Shown here: piece by piece, positions 55,201-63,417 of the stretch
How the letters are laid out: every line of letters starts with the position of its first letter
Position numbering within the stretch: the first letter of the stretch is position 1
Assembly (NCBI GenBank): GCA_943367755.1
Contig: CALRKB020000009.1
Location: 1 to 64,000 of the forward strand
Source: PCC-6802 sp943367755
Lineage (GTDB): Bacteria > Cyanobacteriota > Cyanobacteriia > Pseudanabaenales > Pseudanabaenaceae
Length of the DNA: 64,000 nucleotides
Direction: 5' to 3'
Program-made: the position numbers and the translations under genes
The notes under the pieces: generated by a model
Seen by the model: only the letters and a program-made list of their open reading frames with translations
Told to the model about the DNA's origin: nothing
Databases searched by the model: none

Positions 55201-55483
55201 GGAACAGGTAGCTGCCGGAACGCAGCTCGTAGAAGAATCCCGCCAAAAACTGACGCAGATTTCGGCTGTGAGTAACCAGGTAAACAAACTGGTACGGGCG
55301 ATCGCGCAAACTGCCGCAGTTCAAACTCTCACTTCAACGACTGTAAGTCAAACTATGCAAGAAGTAGCCAACAGCGCCAAAGAAGCATCGCAGCAATCTA
55401 CTTCGGTTGCTAAGTCTTTCGAACAGTTGCTAGACGTTGCCGAACAACTTCAAGTCAGCGTATCCCAGTTCAAACTGAGCTAG
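52220..55483 (+). CDS. pixJ: Photoreceptor-type chemoreceptor 2 (PixJ-like, DXCF cyanobacteriochrome)
   Basis: A 1087-residue paralogue with the same layout: MLLDNNQVS start, helix about 50-72, Cache-like domain, helix about 326-348, HAMP, GAF1 (about 415-560), GAF2 (about 580-730) and signalling domain. In GAF2 the bilin cysteines are C640 (DPCF) and C668 (PCH), again 28 apart. The HAMP-GAF1-GAF2 part is nearly identical to receptor 1, while the signalling domain (from VDPVSRGDLTVRARVTPDEVG onward) is nearly identical to receptor 3. The extracytoplasmic domain is related to that of receptor 1 but diverged. Confidence 0.9.
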   Translation: MLLDNNQVSQLDAKSTDRKPNVEVLPPEDNYPSPKSPKPSRFSWRSLSLRTKATVLAIALPVLSIAAIGATAYFSADRAFLTQVTQQKTFEAEEFLATVERFMFERYGDVKALTYQPILQEKSLQDRATLLTKFTQIYGVYDSITIMDLNGTDIVASAGTELSNHADDDYFQAIVKGADVFVSQPRVAKATGEIVIYFAAPVRDAATGKVTAVLRTRMPVKHIDPLVRGFGRNSTTYHLVDRSGKVFVVNDGTALGTLAKEHLPIFDRLRQEKKTTTVDTYEPLEKRDVWGAYAALQSERLPDFGWDGFLLTDDKVLFAPLFGLASNLISGTVVATLAVGLLAAYLAKRATQPIESAAVAVEKIGQGELDTRIAVEGEDEFALLGSNINKMASQIQGRNELSSLALTLRQATSLDNALDTLVTEVRRIINAERVVIYRFRSDWGGYLSNESVLPGLPSALEEKANDSCISPDLLEAYRQGRLVVNNDVSERDYHPEHKALLRRLQIRANLVTPIVQQGQLFGLLVAHHCTGTHVWQADEISLLTEAAVQAGYAIGQITFIEQKTKIANLKDRLAEISLAMGKNLNFQEILDTAVYEVRQLLNTDRAIIYTFDAEWKGTIVAESVGDRWPKALGAKIHDPCFADGYVEKYQAGRVQATADITKAGLTPCHLNQLKPFEVKANLVAPILRNKELIGLLIVHQCDAPRAWDDDEIDLMRQLSVQVGYTIEQVSMVERIEKARVEARAEADAGAETQRQEKEFLQKRALELLMEVDPVSRGDLTVRARVTPDEVGTLADSYNALIRSLRQIVGDVQNASGEVVRTAQGNEQAVNDVAKVSSQQAETIVAALLQVQAIAESLQGMANQAKQAEQQVLRANQAVKSGDEAMNRTVAGFSTIRETVSETSDKVKRLGEASQKISKVVNLISGFTDQTKLLALNAAIEAARAGEEGRGFAVVAEEVRALAQQSATATADIKRLIDEIQSQTKEVVAAMEDGTEQVAAGTQLVEESRQKLTQISAVSNQVNKLVRAIAQTAAVQTLTSTTVSQTMQEVANSAKEASQQSTSVAKSFEQLLDVAEQLQVSVSQFKLS

Positions 55484-55541
55484 AGAATGCGTTCCATTAC
55501 TTACTACTTATCTCTCTCTCTACCGAAAAGGACATCAAATC

Positions 55542-58500
55542 ATGCTTCTCGATGATAACAAGGTATCTCGTTTCGATGCCGAATCAGCCAAGACCCTACC
55601 AAATCTGGAAGTAATGCCCCCAGAAAATACTTCTGGTCTCGCAGGGAAAAAACAAGCTCAAACAGGGCGCATGCCTATAGGGAAAAGGTTCCGGCGAGGC
55701 TGGGGATCTCTCAGTCTGCGGGGGAAACTCTCGATCTTGTTGGCAATTACAACGGCAGTACCGGTTATTGCCGTCACTCAAATATTGACTAAGGCTTCCG
55801 AAGATCGGTTGTTAAGTGACTTGAGCGCATCCGTACAAGAAAAAGGTACTGTCTTTGCCGAGGAATACGTACTCTGGACAAAAGAAGAGGCGAAAGCAGA
55901 TGCGGCACTTCTCGGTCAGTTGGTGCAAGGTCAGGAGATCGATTTGAATAATCTTCAAGATCTGGCTGCGCGCGGGAAGCTGCTCGAACCATTCCTCAAA
56001 ATTAACAATGATGCTGCACCTGAGTCGATCAAGAGCTTTAAAATTCTGACGGATGCTCAAGGCAAGACCGTCGCCCAGAGCATTCAAGTCCTGGATGAGG
56101 ATTTTTCAAACCCACCAAAACTACCAGCCACCAAAGGATCGTTTACGCCGCAAAAGTATCGCTCCGTATTGTTGCCAACTGGAATTCCGCTGGGAGATAT
56201 ACCGATCGTCCAGAATGTCCTGAAAACAGGAGCTCCTCTTTCCGGGATGGAGTTGATTAAGTCGAATTACTTACAACGTTTGGGGCTAGACAAACAGACT
56301 AATCTAGGGTTGCGAGCCCAGGTTACCCAAGGGTTGGCTGCAGCTAAAGCGCCTGCACCTGAAGGCACCTACGATATTGAAGGTGGCAAGATCGGTTTGG
56401 TGAGCATGGCCGTCTATCCGATTAAAGTCAAAGGTCGGCTAGTGGGCACTGCGATCGTGGGGACGTTAATGAACCGCAACTATGGGTTGACCGATCAGTT
56501 GACGTCCAAGTATAAGGACATCGGCGTTGCCACCATATTTGCTCAAGATTTACGGGTGGCAACGAATGTCCCCTATGTCGATCCGCAGACCAAGAAGACC
56601 GATAACACGCGAGCAATTTCGACGCGGGTTGCCTCGGAGGTGGCAGAAACAATTGCCAAAGGGCAGCCTTTTGTCGGCAAGACAAACGTAGCTGGGTTGG
56701 ATTATTTCACTACCTATCTTCCCCTCTACGACCATCAACGCGATCTCAATCCCCAGGCTAAGCCCATAGGAAATGCTTTTGTGGCTAAGCCTTTAGCAGA
56801 AGTCAACGATGCCTTAAGACAGCTAGCGCTAACTGGATATGGTGTCGGGGCATTGGTCTCGCTACTTGCAGTTTTAATTGCTATTTTCCTTGCCAACCGC
56901 ACTAGCCGACCAATTCAGAAAGCGGCTGAGGCCGTAGGAAAAATCGGTCAAGGCAAATTCCAGACTCGCCTTGACGTACAAGGCGAAGATGAGATTGCTA
57001 TCTTAGGCACTAACATCAACTTGATGGCTGGTCAACTGCAAACCCTGGTAGAACAACAAGCAGTCGCTGCCGAGCAGTCACAATTATTTGCTGAGATTAC
57101 CGGCGCTCTTGCTATTAGCGCGCAAGATGTAAACGATGCCTTCAACCAGGCACTTGCCAAAGCAAGAGAACTCCTGAAAGTAGACCGGATGGTCGTCTAT
57201 AGCTTTAACCCTAACCGTAGCGGCTACATCAGTGCCGAATCCGTGGGATCTGGTTTACCTGTTGCCCTCAACGACCAAATCGAAGACCCTTGCATTCCCG
57301 ATCGCTTGCTCGAAGCCTATCGGAATGGGCGAGTTGTTCCCACCAGCGATGTCTTCCAGGCTGGATTTCACCCCGACCACCAGCAATTAATGGAGCGCCT
57401 GCAAATCAAGGCAAATTTAGTCGTGCCGATCCTCAATCAGGGAAAACTGTTTGGGCTGCTAGTCGCCCATCACTGCCGCCAGACTTACGAGTGGCAGGCA
57501 TCGGAAATCAACTTCATGACTCAGTTGTCATCTCAAATGGGCTTGATTCTAGACCGAGTTACTTTCTTGCAAGGTCGAGATGCAGAAGCGCAGCGGTCTC
57601 AGTTGCTTAAGGACATTACGATCCAGATGACTCAAGGGCTAACTGCCCAAGCAATTTTTGATGCTACCGTACAGGAACTGCGGAAGGCAATCCAGGTAGA
57701 CCGGGCGATCGTCTATCGTTTTGACGAGAACTGGAAGGGCACGATCGTGGCTGAATCCGTAGCCAGTGGTTGGCCGACAGCATTGGGCGCTCAAATCGCC
57801 GATCCATGTTTTGCCGATCGCTACGTCGAAAAATACAAGCAAGGACGGGTACAGGCAACTGCCAATATTTACAAAGCAGGCTTGACCGATTGTCACCTCA
57901 GCCAACTGAAGCCATTTGCGGTGCAAGCCAACCTGGTTGCCCCAATTCTCGTGAACGGGGAACTGCTGGGCTTGCTGATTGCCCACCAGTGTTCTGCGCC
58001 TCGGGACTGGGAGCAGTCAGAAACCGACTTTTTGTCTCAGGTCTCAACTCAGGTTGGACTGGCGATCGAGCGATCGAACCTTGTGGAAAAGCAGAGCCAG
58101 TCGGAAGCAGTACAACGGGGCGAGAAAGAACTGCTCCAGAAACGTGCCCTTGAGCTACTCATGGAAGTGGACCCTGTGAGTAGAGGTGACCTGACTGTGA
58201 GAGCAAGGGTAACTCCCGACGAAGTAGGTACCCTGGCCGACTCTTACAACGCGATTATCCGCAGTCTACGCCAGCTTGTGGGTGACGTGCAGACGGCATC
58301 GGCTACGGTGGTGAAAACAGCGCAGGGTAACGAACATGCTGTAAGCGAAGTCGCCGAAGTGTCATTGCGCCAGTCAGAGACGATCGTGACAGCGCTCAAA
58401 CAGGTGCAGGCGATCGCGGAATCGCTCCAGGGTATGTCAATGCGAGCTAAGCAAGCCGAACAGCAGGTGTTGAAATCTAACCAGGCAGTACAGTCAGGCG

Positions 58501-59120
58501 ACGAAGCGATGAACCGGACAGTGGCTGGTATCTCGAGCATCCGCGAAACTGTATCGGAGACTGCGAAGAAAGTAAAACGCTTGGGTGAAGCTTCGCAGAA
58601 AATTTCTCTAGTGGTTAACCTGATTAGTGGCTTTGCTGACCAAACCAACCTGCTAGCACTGAATGCGGCAATTGAAGCTGCCCGCGCCGGTGAAGAAGGC
58701 AGAGGTTTCGCTGTAGTAGCCGAAGAAGTACGCGCCCTGGCGCAACAGTCTGCCTCAGCTAGTGCCGACATCGAACAACTAGTCGAAGAGATCCAAAGTC
58801 AAACTAATGAAGTAGTAGCGGCGATGGAAGATGGTACCGAGCAGGTAGTTGCAGGTACGCAGCTCGTAGAAGAAGCCCGCCAAAAGCTCACCCAGATTAC
58901 GGCTGTAAGTAACGAAGTAAACAAACTGGTACAGGAAATCGCTCAGACTGCGGCGGCTCAAACGCGCAATTCTACGACGGTAAGTCAAACCATGCAAGAG
59001 GCAGCCGATAGTGCTAAAGAAGCATCGCAGCAATCAACATCGGTAGCTAAATCTTTTGAACAGCTACTGGAGGTTGCCGAACAAATGCAAGTCAGCGTAT
59101 CTCAGTTCAAACTGAGCTAG
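55542..59120 (+). CDS. pixJ: Photoreceptor-type chemoreceptor 3 (PixJ-like, DXCF cyanobacteriochrome)
   Basis: A 1192-residue paralogue, starting MLLDDNKVSRFDAES. Its extracytoplasmic domain (about 83-427) is longer and unlike those of receptors 1 and 2. It belongs to another Cache-like type, with FTTYLPLYDHQ near the second helix (about 428-455). Then HAMP, GAF1 (about 515-670), GAF2 (about 690-850) and the signalling domain. GAF2 cysteines are C756 (DPCF) and C784 (DCH), 28 apart. GAF1 has DPCI but no Cys-His. The signalling domain is very close to that of receptor 2, with conserved tip AAIEAARAGEEGRGFAVVAE. Confidence 0.9.
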   Translation: MLLDDNKVSRFDAESAKTLPNLEVMPPENTSGLAGKKQAQTGRMPIGKRFRRGWGSLSLRGKLSILLAITTAVPVIAVTQILTKASEDRLLSDLSASVQEKGTVFAEEYVLWTKEEAKADAALLGQLVQGQEIDLNNLQDLAARGKLLEPFLKINNDAAPESIKSFKILTDAQGKTVAQSIQVLDEDFSNPPKLPATKGSFTPQKYRSVLLPTGIPLGDIPIVQNVLKTGAPLSGMELIKSNYLQRLGLDKQTNLGLRAQVTQGLAAAKAPAPEGTYDIEGGKIGLVSMAVYPIKVKGRLVGTAIVGTLMNRNYGLTDQLTSKYKDIGVATIFAQDLRVATNVPYVDPQTKKTDNTRAISTRVASEVAETIAKGQPFVGKTNVAGLDYFTTYLPLYDHQRDLNPQAKPIGNAFVAKPLAEVNDALRQLALTGYGVGALVSLLAVLIAIFLANRTSRPIQKAAEAVGKIGQGKFQTRLDVQGEDEIAILGTNINLMAGQLQTLVEQQAVAAEQSQLFAEITGALAISAQDVNDAFNQALAKARELLKVDRMVVYSFNPNRSGYISAESVGSGLPVALNDQIEDPCIPDRLLEAYRNGRVVPTSDVFQAGFHPDHQQLMERLQIKANLVVPILNQGKLFGLLVAHHCRQTYEWQASEINFMTQLSSQMGLILDRVTFLQGRDAEAQRSQLLKDITIQMTQGLTAQAIFDATVQELRKAIQVDRAIVYRFDENWKGTIVAESVASGWPTALGAQIADPCFADRYVEKYKQGRVQATANIYKAGLTDCHLSQLKPFAVQANLVAPILVNGELLGLLIAHQCSAPRDWEQSETDFLSQVSTQVGLAIERSNLVEKQSQSEAVQRGEKELLQKRALELLMEVDPVSRGDLTVRARVTPDEVGTLADSYNAIIRSLRQLVGDVQTASATVVKTAQGNEHAVSEVAEVSLRQSETIVTALKQVQAIAESLQGMSMRAKQAEQQVLKSNQAVQSGDEAMNRTVAGISSIRETVSETAKKVKRLGEASQKISLVVNLISGFADQTNLLALNAAIEAARAGEEGRGFAVVAEEVRALAQQSASASADIEQLVEEIQSQTNEVVAAMEDGTEQVVAGTQLVEEARQKLTQITAVSNEVNKLVQEIAQTAAAQTRNSTTVSQTMQEAADSAKEASQQSTSVAKSFEQLLEVAEQMQVSVSQFKLS

Positions 59121-59241
59121 CAGTGAAAGTGTGGGTTTAGCTATCGACTCGATTTTTGCCAAAAGATCCTGCCTGGTAAAACCCACCTGTACAATTTCTC
59201 AGAGTTATTATTTGTTAGTCGCCATTCTCTAAATACCTGCC

Positions 59242-62200
59242 ATGTCTAGTATCGATCCTCAAATCCGCGACCAAGCCTATCAATTCTTTAGCCAAGAAGC
59301 TCTAGAGTTTTTGCAGACCATTGAAGAAGGGCTGATGGAACTGCGAACAGATCACAGCGTCCCTGTGGTGCATAACCTGATGCGGGCGGCACACTCGATC
59401 AAAGGCGGTGCCGCTAGTGTCGGTCTACCCGGCATTCAGCAAATCGCTCACCGCATGGAAGACGTGTTTCGCGCCCTTTACCGTCAGGACAAGGAAATCG
59501 ATCGAGACGTTGAGGGACTGTTGCTCCAGGCATATGATAGTTTGCGTGCACCATTAGTAGAACAGATCGAAACTGGACACTACGATGCCGAAGCTGCCAT
59601 TGAGAATGCCGAACCGATTTTTAGCGTACTTGAAGGCTATCTCGGTGATAGTCTGGGTGCAGATTTAGAACTGCCAACTGCTGCCGAACTGGGATTTGAT
59701 ATTGCTCAGGTCGTGTTTTCAGGCGATGTCACCATGGGCATAGAACGCCTGCAAGCCGTGCTGGCTCACCCCGAGATCGAGCAGGTTAGCGGTGAGATCC
59801 GCGCCCAAGCGGAAGTATTTGCCGGAATCGGAGAGCTATTAAATTTACCTGGCTTCAGCGCGATCGCCAACCACACGCTTTTAGCTTTGGATGCCAATCC
59901 CAACAATCCCACAGCCGTAGGTCAAGTTGCCGTAGAGAACTTCTTAGCCGCACAGGCAGCAGTCTTAGCAGGCGATCGCACTTCCGGCGGTAGTCCCAGC
60001 GATCGACTTTTAGCCCTGATCCAATCAGGCGGCACCGTTGCGGCTCCTACTCTTGGCGATATCGCTGATACTGCCAATCTCGATCTGTCGGCTCAGTTTG
60101 CCGATGCCCTTGCGCTCGAAGATCTGACCACAGATGCATTTGCCAATTTTGGCAGCGATCTAGACAGCAGTTTCGGCTTAGATGCCGCCCTCCCAGACAG
60201 TACCGATCTCAACGATCTAGGTGGGATGTTTGCTGAGGATGACAGCAGCGATCTAGGCAATTTAGGAAATTTAGGCAATCTTACGGATAACTTTACGAGC
60301 AGCTTTGGCAATGATTTTAGCGACGAGGGCTTTATTAGCTTAGATAGCGGCGGAACTCAGACAGGATTTACCGATCTCCCAGCTAGTGGCGATCGCCAAG
60401 ATGCTCCTGAGTTAAGCGGCCTTGATGCGCTAAGCAGCAATGTCGCACCAGAAGCATTCACCCCATTTCAACCAATGTCATTTGAGGATGATACAGACCT
60501 CAATACTGCCACTGTCTCATTGGAAGATCTGTTCAGTGTAGTTAGTGAATCTGAGGGCAATGGTAGCCCAGGACTATTGGAGCCAACAAACATACCAGCG
60601 GCACCGCCAATCGAAATTGCCCCCAAACCCACTGTTAACGAAACTGACAAGAGAACTGAAAAGCGTAAAGCGAAATCTACCGAACTCACAGAGATTGGCA
60701 CCGAGTTATCAGCGGCGGCATCCTCGCAGGTCTCCGCTAGCATGGTGAGAGTCGATTTAACTCGCCTAGAACGCATCAGTAACCTGGTGGGCGAATTAGT
60801 CACCCAAGAAAATGGCACGATGTTGCGGAGTCAGCAAATACAGGAAACCCTCCTCACGCTGCAAAGGCGATTTAAGAATTTCGAGAAAATCGCGAAGGAA
60901 TTAGAAAAATGGGTTGATAACAGCCAAAGATCGAAGGTAAGCAGTCAAAAATCAGAACCTCAAGATCGAGCCTTACCAAATCCATCGATCTCACTTCCTG
61001 CTGATAGCTCTGCACTAACAGAATTAGCCAGTTTCGATCCGCTTTTAATGGATTCCTACAGCTATGTTTATACTGTAGTCCAGGAAGCTGTCGAAGAAAT
61101 CGCCCAAATGGGAGAGACAATGCAAGATATGTCCCTCCTCACCCAGCAAACTCAGCAGGCACAGATCAGCAAGCAGCAAACCCTCAAACAGGTTCGCAAC
61201 GATATTTTGTGGGCGAGAATGATGCCCCTTAATGAAATCCTACAGCGCTTCCCACGTATGGTGCGGGATTTATCCGCTAAAAATGACAAACAAGTAAGAC
61301 TAAAAACATTTGGGACAAATACCCTCGTAGATAAGGCAGTATTAGAGAAGCTGTTTGACCCTCTAGTCCACCTGATCCGCAATGCCTTTGACCACGGCAC
61401 CGAACCACCTCAAGTGCGGACAAAACAAGGGAAACCCTCTGAGGCCACAATCGAAATTCGTGCCTACCATCGAGGCAACCAAACCTACATCGAAGTACGC
61501 GATGATGGTCGAGGTATCGATCTAGAAAAAGTGCGGGCATCGGCGATCGCTAAAGAAGTAATGACCCCCGAAGTTGCCGCCGCTGCTACCCAAACTGAAC
61601 TATACGATCTGTTGTTCTCACCGAGCTTCTCTACTGCTGAGAAGGTGAGCGACCTCTCAGGTCGAGGTATGGGTTTATCCGCAGTGCGATCGCAGATCGT
61701 TACTCTCAAGGGCAACATTACGATCAATTCCGAAGTCGGGCAGGGAACTACTTTCATCATTCGCCTCCCACTGACTCTCACAATTGCTAAGCTCCTGATA
61801 TTTAGCATTAATTCTAAGCTGATGGCAATCCCAGTCGATACCCTGTCGGGTCTTGTTACTGCTACCGACTCAGACATCATTACCCTGCAAGGAAGACAGT
61901 TTTATCGATATCGTTCTCAGATTAGTAGCAATGACGATTCCGAAATCGATGCCACAGAAGAGAATGCAGTCAACGCTGCCAAAGATCGAATCATCCCCCT
62001 CTACCCCCACTCCGAATTCTCTTATTACTATCCCTTACCTAAAGCTACGGAAGAGCAGGTATCAACGATGGCTTTACCCGAAGAAAGTGGCATACCATTG
62101 TTGCTAGTCTCTAGCGGTGATAAGACCATTGCCATGGAAGTAGACCAAATCTTAAGCGAGCAGGAATTAGTCATTAAACCATTTGGCAAGGGAATTGCTT

Positions 62201-62772
62201 CACCTTCTTATATCTATGGCTGTACGATCCAGGGTGATGGCTCCATGCTGCCAGTAATTGATGGTTTAGCCCTAGTATCAAAACTCCTCCACCAGCCAGA
62301 CCAACACGCTTCCAGTCCAGTTAGACATAGCAACTTGCCTGGACACAGTAAGCCCACAGTCGCTGAAGTACAGCAAGAAGCTGCCACCATCCTGGTTGTA
62401 GATGATTCGCTCACAACTCGTCAAACCCTGGCACTCACCTTAAAGAAAGCGGGCTATCGCATTATCCAAGCAGGCGATGGCCGTGAAGCCCTGGATAAGC
62501 TAAAACAAGAACCTGGAATTGATGCGGTATTCAGCGATGTAGAAATGCCTCGCATGAATGGCTTTGAGTTCCTGAGTCAATGCCGCCAGGATCGAGCATA
62601 TACAGATTTGCCCATCATCATGCTGACTTCTCGTTCCGGGGAGAAACATCGCTCTTTGGCCAAGTTGCTGAAAGCCACAGCATACCTAACCAAGCCCTAT
62701 CTCGAACAGGAACTCTTAAAAACCCTGCAATCTTGCCTAGAAAAGCAACCTGCGCTTGCCACTAAATCTTGA
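59242..62772 (+). CDS. pixL: Hybrid CheA histidine kinase (PixL/PilL-type)
   Basis: A 1176-residue kinase. HPt domain with H51 (RAAHSIKGGAASVG). An acidic linker follows (about 250-470), rich in Asp/Leu/Gly with a DLGNLGNLGNL stretch, then the dimerisation helices (VRVDLTRLERISNLVGELV). The ATPase has N714 (LIRNAFDHG), DDGRGID and SGRGMGLSAV. A CheW-like domain follows, then a C-terminal receiver starting LVVDDSLTTRQTL with D1099 (AVFSDVEMPRMNG). It is the central kinase of the operon, taking input from the three receptors. Only one HPt is present, fewer than in some cyanobacterial CheA proteins. Confidence 0.93.
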   Translation: MSSIDPQIRDQAYQFFSQEALEFLQTIEEGLMELRTDHSVPVVHNLMRAAHSIKGGAASVGLPGIQQIAHRMEDVFRALYRQDKEIDRDVEGLLLQAYDSLRAPLVEQIETGHYDAEAAIENAEPIFSVLEGYLGDSLGADLELPTAAELGFDIAQVVFSGDVTMGIERLQAVLAHPEIEQVSGEIRAQAEVFAGIGELLNLPGFSAIANHTLLALDANPNNPTAVGQVAVENFLAAQAAVLAGDRTSGGSPSDRLLALIQSGGTVAAPTLGDIADTANLDLSAQFADALALEDLTTDAFANFGSDLDSSFGLDAALPDSTDLNDLGGMFAEDDSSDLGNLGNLGNLTDNFTSSFGNDFSDEGFISLDSGGTQTGFTDLPASGDRQDAPELSGLDALSSNVAPEAFTPFQPMSFEDDTDLNTATVSLEDLFSVVSESEGNGSPGLLEPTNIPAAPPIEIAPKPTVNETDKRTEKRKAKSTELTEIGTELSAAASSQVSASMVRVDLTRLERISNLVGELVTQENGTMLRSQQIQETLLTLQRRFKNFEKIAKELEKWVDNSQRSKVSSQKSEPQDRALPNPSISLPADSSALTELASFDPLLMDSYSYVYTVVQEAVEEIAQMGETMQDMSLLTQQTQQAQISKQQTLKQVRNDILWARMMPLNEILQRFPRMVRDLSAKNDKQVRLKTFGTNTLVDKAVLEKLFDPLVHLIRNAFDHGTEPPQVRTKQGKPSEATIEIRAYHRGNQTYIEVRDDGRGIDLEKVRASAIAKEVMTPEVAAAATQTELYDLLFSPSFSTAEKVSDLSGRGMGLSAVRSQIVTLKGNITINSEVGQGTTFIIRLPLTLTIAKLLIFSINSKLMAIPVDTLSGLVTATDSDIITLQGRQFYRYRSQISSNDDSEIDATEENAVNAAKDRIIPLYPHSEFSYYYPLPKATEEQVSTMALPEESGIPLLLVSSGDKTIAMEVDQILSEQELVIKPFGKGIASPSYIYGCTIQGDGSMLPVIDGLALVSKLLHQPDQHASSPVRHSNLPGHSKPTVAEVQQEAATILVVDDSLTTRQTLALTLKKAGYRIIQAGDGREALDKLKQEPGIDAVFSDVEMPRMNGFEFLSQCRQDRAYTDLPIIMLTSRSGEKHRSLAKLLKATAYLTKPYLEQELLKTLQSCLEKQPALATKS

Positions 62773-62790
62773 TTTACTCCTACTAATACT

Positions 62791-63252
62791 ATGCTGACAA
62801 CCAAGGCAGAAAAAGCTACCTCCAAGCTCCTGATTTTTTCAATCGGGAAACTATACGCAGCCGTCCCCCTAGATGAGGTGATCAAGGTCATTCCCATTCC
62901 AGAAATCTTCCAGAGTGGGGAAAAGACGCTTGGCATGACCTATTTTGAGGGCAGCGAAGTCCTAGTCGTGGATCTGTACCATGAAATTTTTGGTGGTTCC
63001 GGCACCTCTAGTCGATACCTGATCGTGATGCGGGGTAATACTCAGGACTTCTATGGCGTGCCAGTATCAGGCTTACCGATGATGAAGGAAGTACCCCTAA
63101 AAAACGTGCATCCTATACCGAGTGAATACCGCGATCGCGATACCCTAGGCGTTGCCAGCCACATGGTTCAGATCCCGATCAACAAAGAAGTGCAGACTAT
63201 ATTTCTTCTCTCATCAGAAAAGCTGATCGCGATCGTCCGCAGTCAAAAATGA
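62791..63252 (+). CDS. Second CheW-like adaptor
   Basis: A 153-residue CheW-domain protein: KLLIFSIGKLYAAVPLDEVIKVIPIPEIF, then YFEGSEVLVVDLYHEIFGG and FYGVPVSGLPMM. It is more diverged than PixI and lies 18 bases after the CheA gene, so it belongs to the same operon. It may link a different subset of receptors to the kinase or compete with PixI. Confidence 0.85.
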   Translation: MLTTKAEKATSKLLIFSIGKLYAAVPLDEVIKVIPIPEIFQSGEKTLGMTYFEGSEVLVVDLYHEIFGGSGTSSRYLIVMRGNTQDFYGVPVSGLPMMKEVPLKNVHPIPSEYRDRDTLGVASHMVQIPINKEVQTIFLLSSEKLIAIVRSQK

Positions 63253-63268
63253 GGAATGTCAGGAAATC

Positions 63269-63292
63269 ATGAGGAAATCATGATTTCCTCAT
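63269..63292. terminator. 24-bp perfect palindrome ending the operon
   Basis: ATGAGGAAATCA is followed directly by its reverse complement TGATTTCCTCAT, 16 bases after the last CheW stop. The left arm is also preceded by a direct copy (AGGAAATCAT at 63261-63270). It can fold as a hairpin and probably ends the transcript; no strong T-run follows. An alternative role as a protein-binding site cannot be excluded. Confidence 0.55.
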
Positions 63293-63417
63293 AAGTTCCT
63301 CAAGTTGTTTTGATATAACTAAAGACATAGCTCTACGGGGCACGCCTCAATCAAAGGAATACCGTCAGTGCCTCTCTAGCTATTAGACGCAATCGAAAAA
63401 CTAGGAGGAGAAAATCT

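Noticed and set aside
60250..60300. Tandem DNA repeat in the CheA gene as a mobile or CRISPR-like repeat
   Set aside because: It is a short in-frame low-complexity stretch (DLGNLGNLGNL) in an acidic linker, a normal feature of such kinases.
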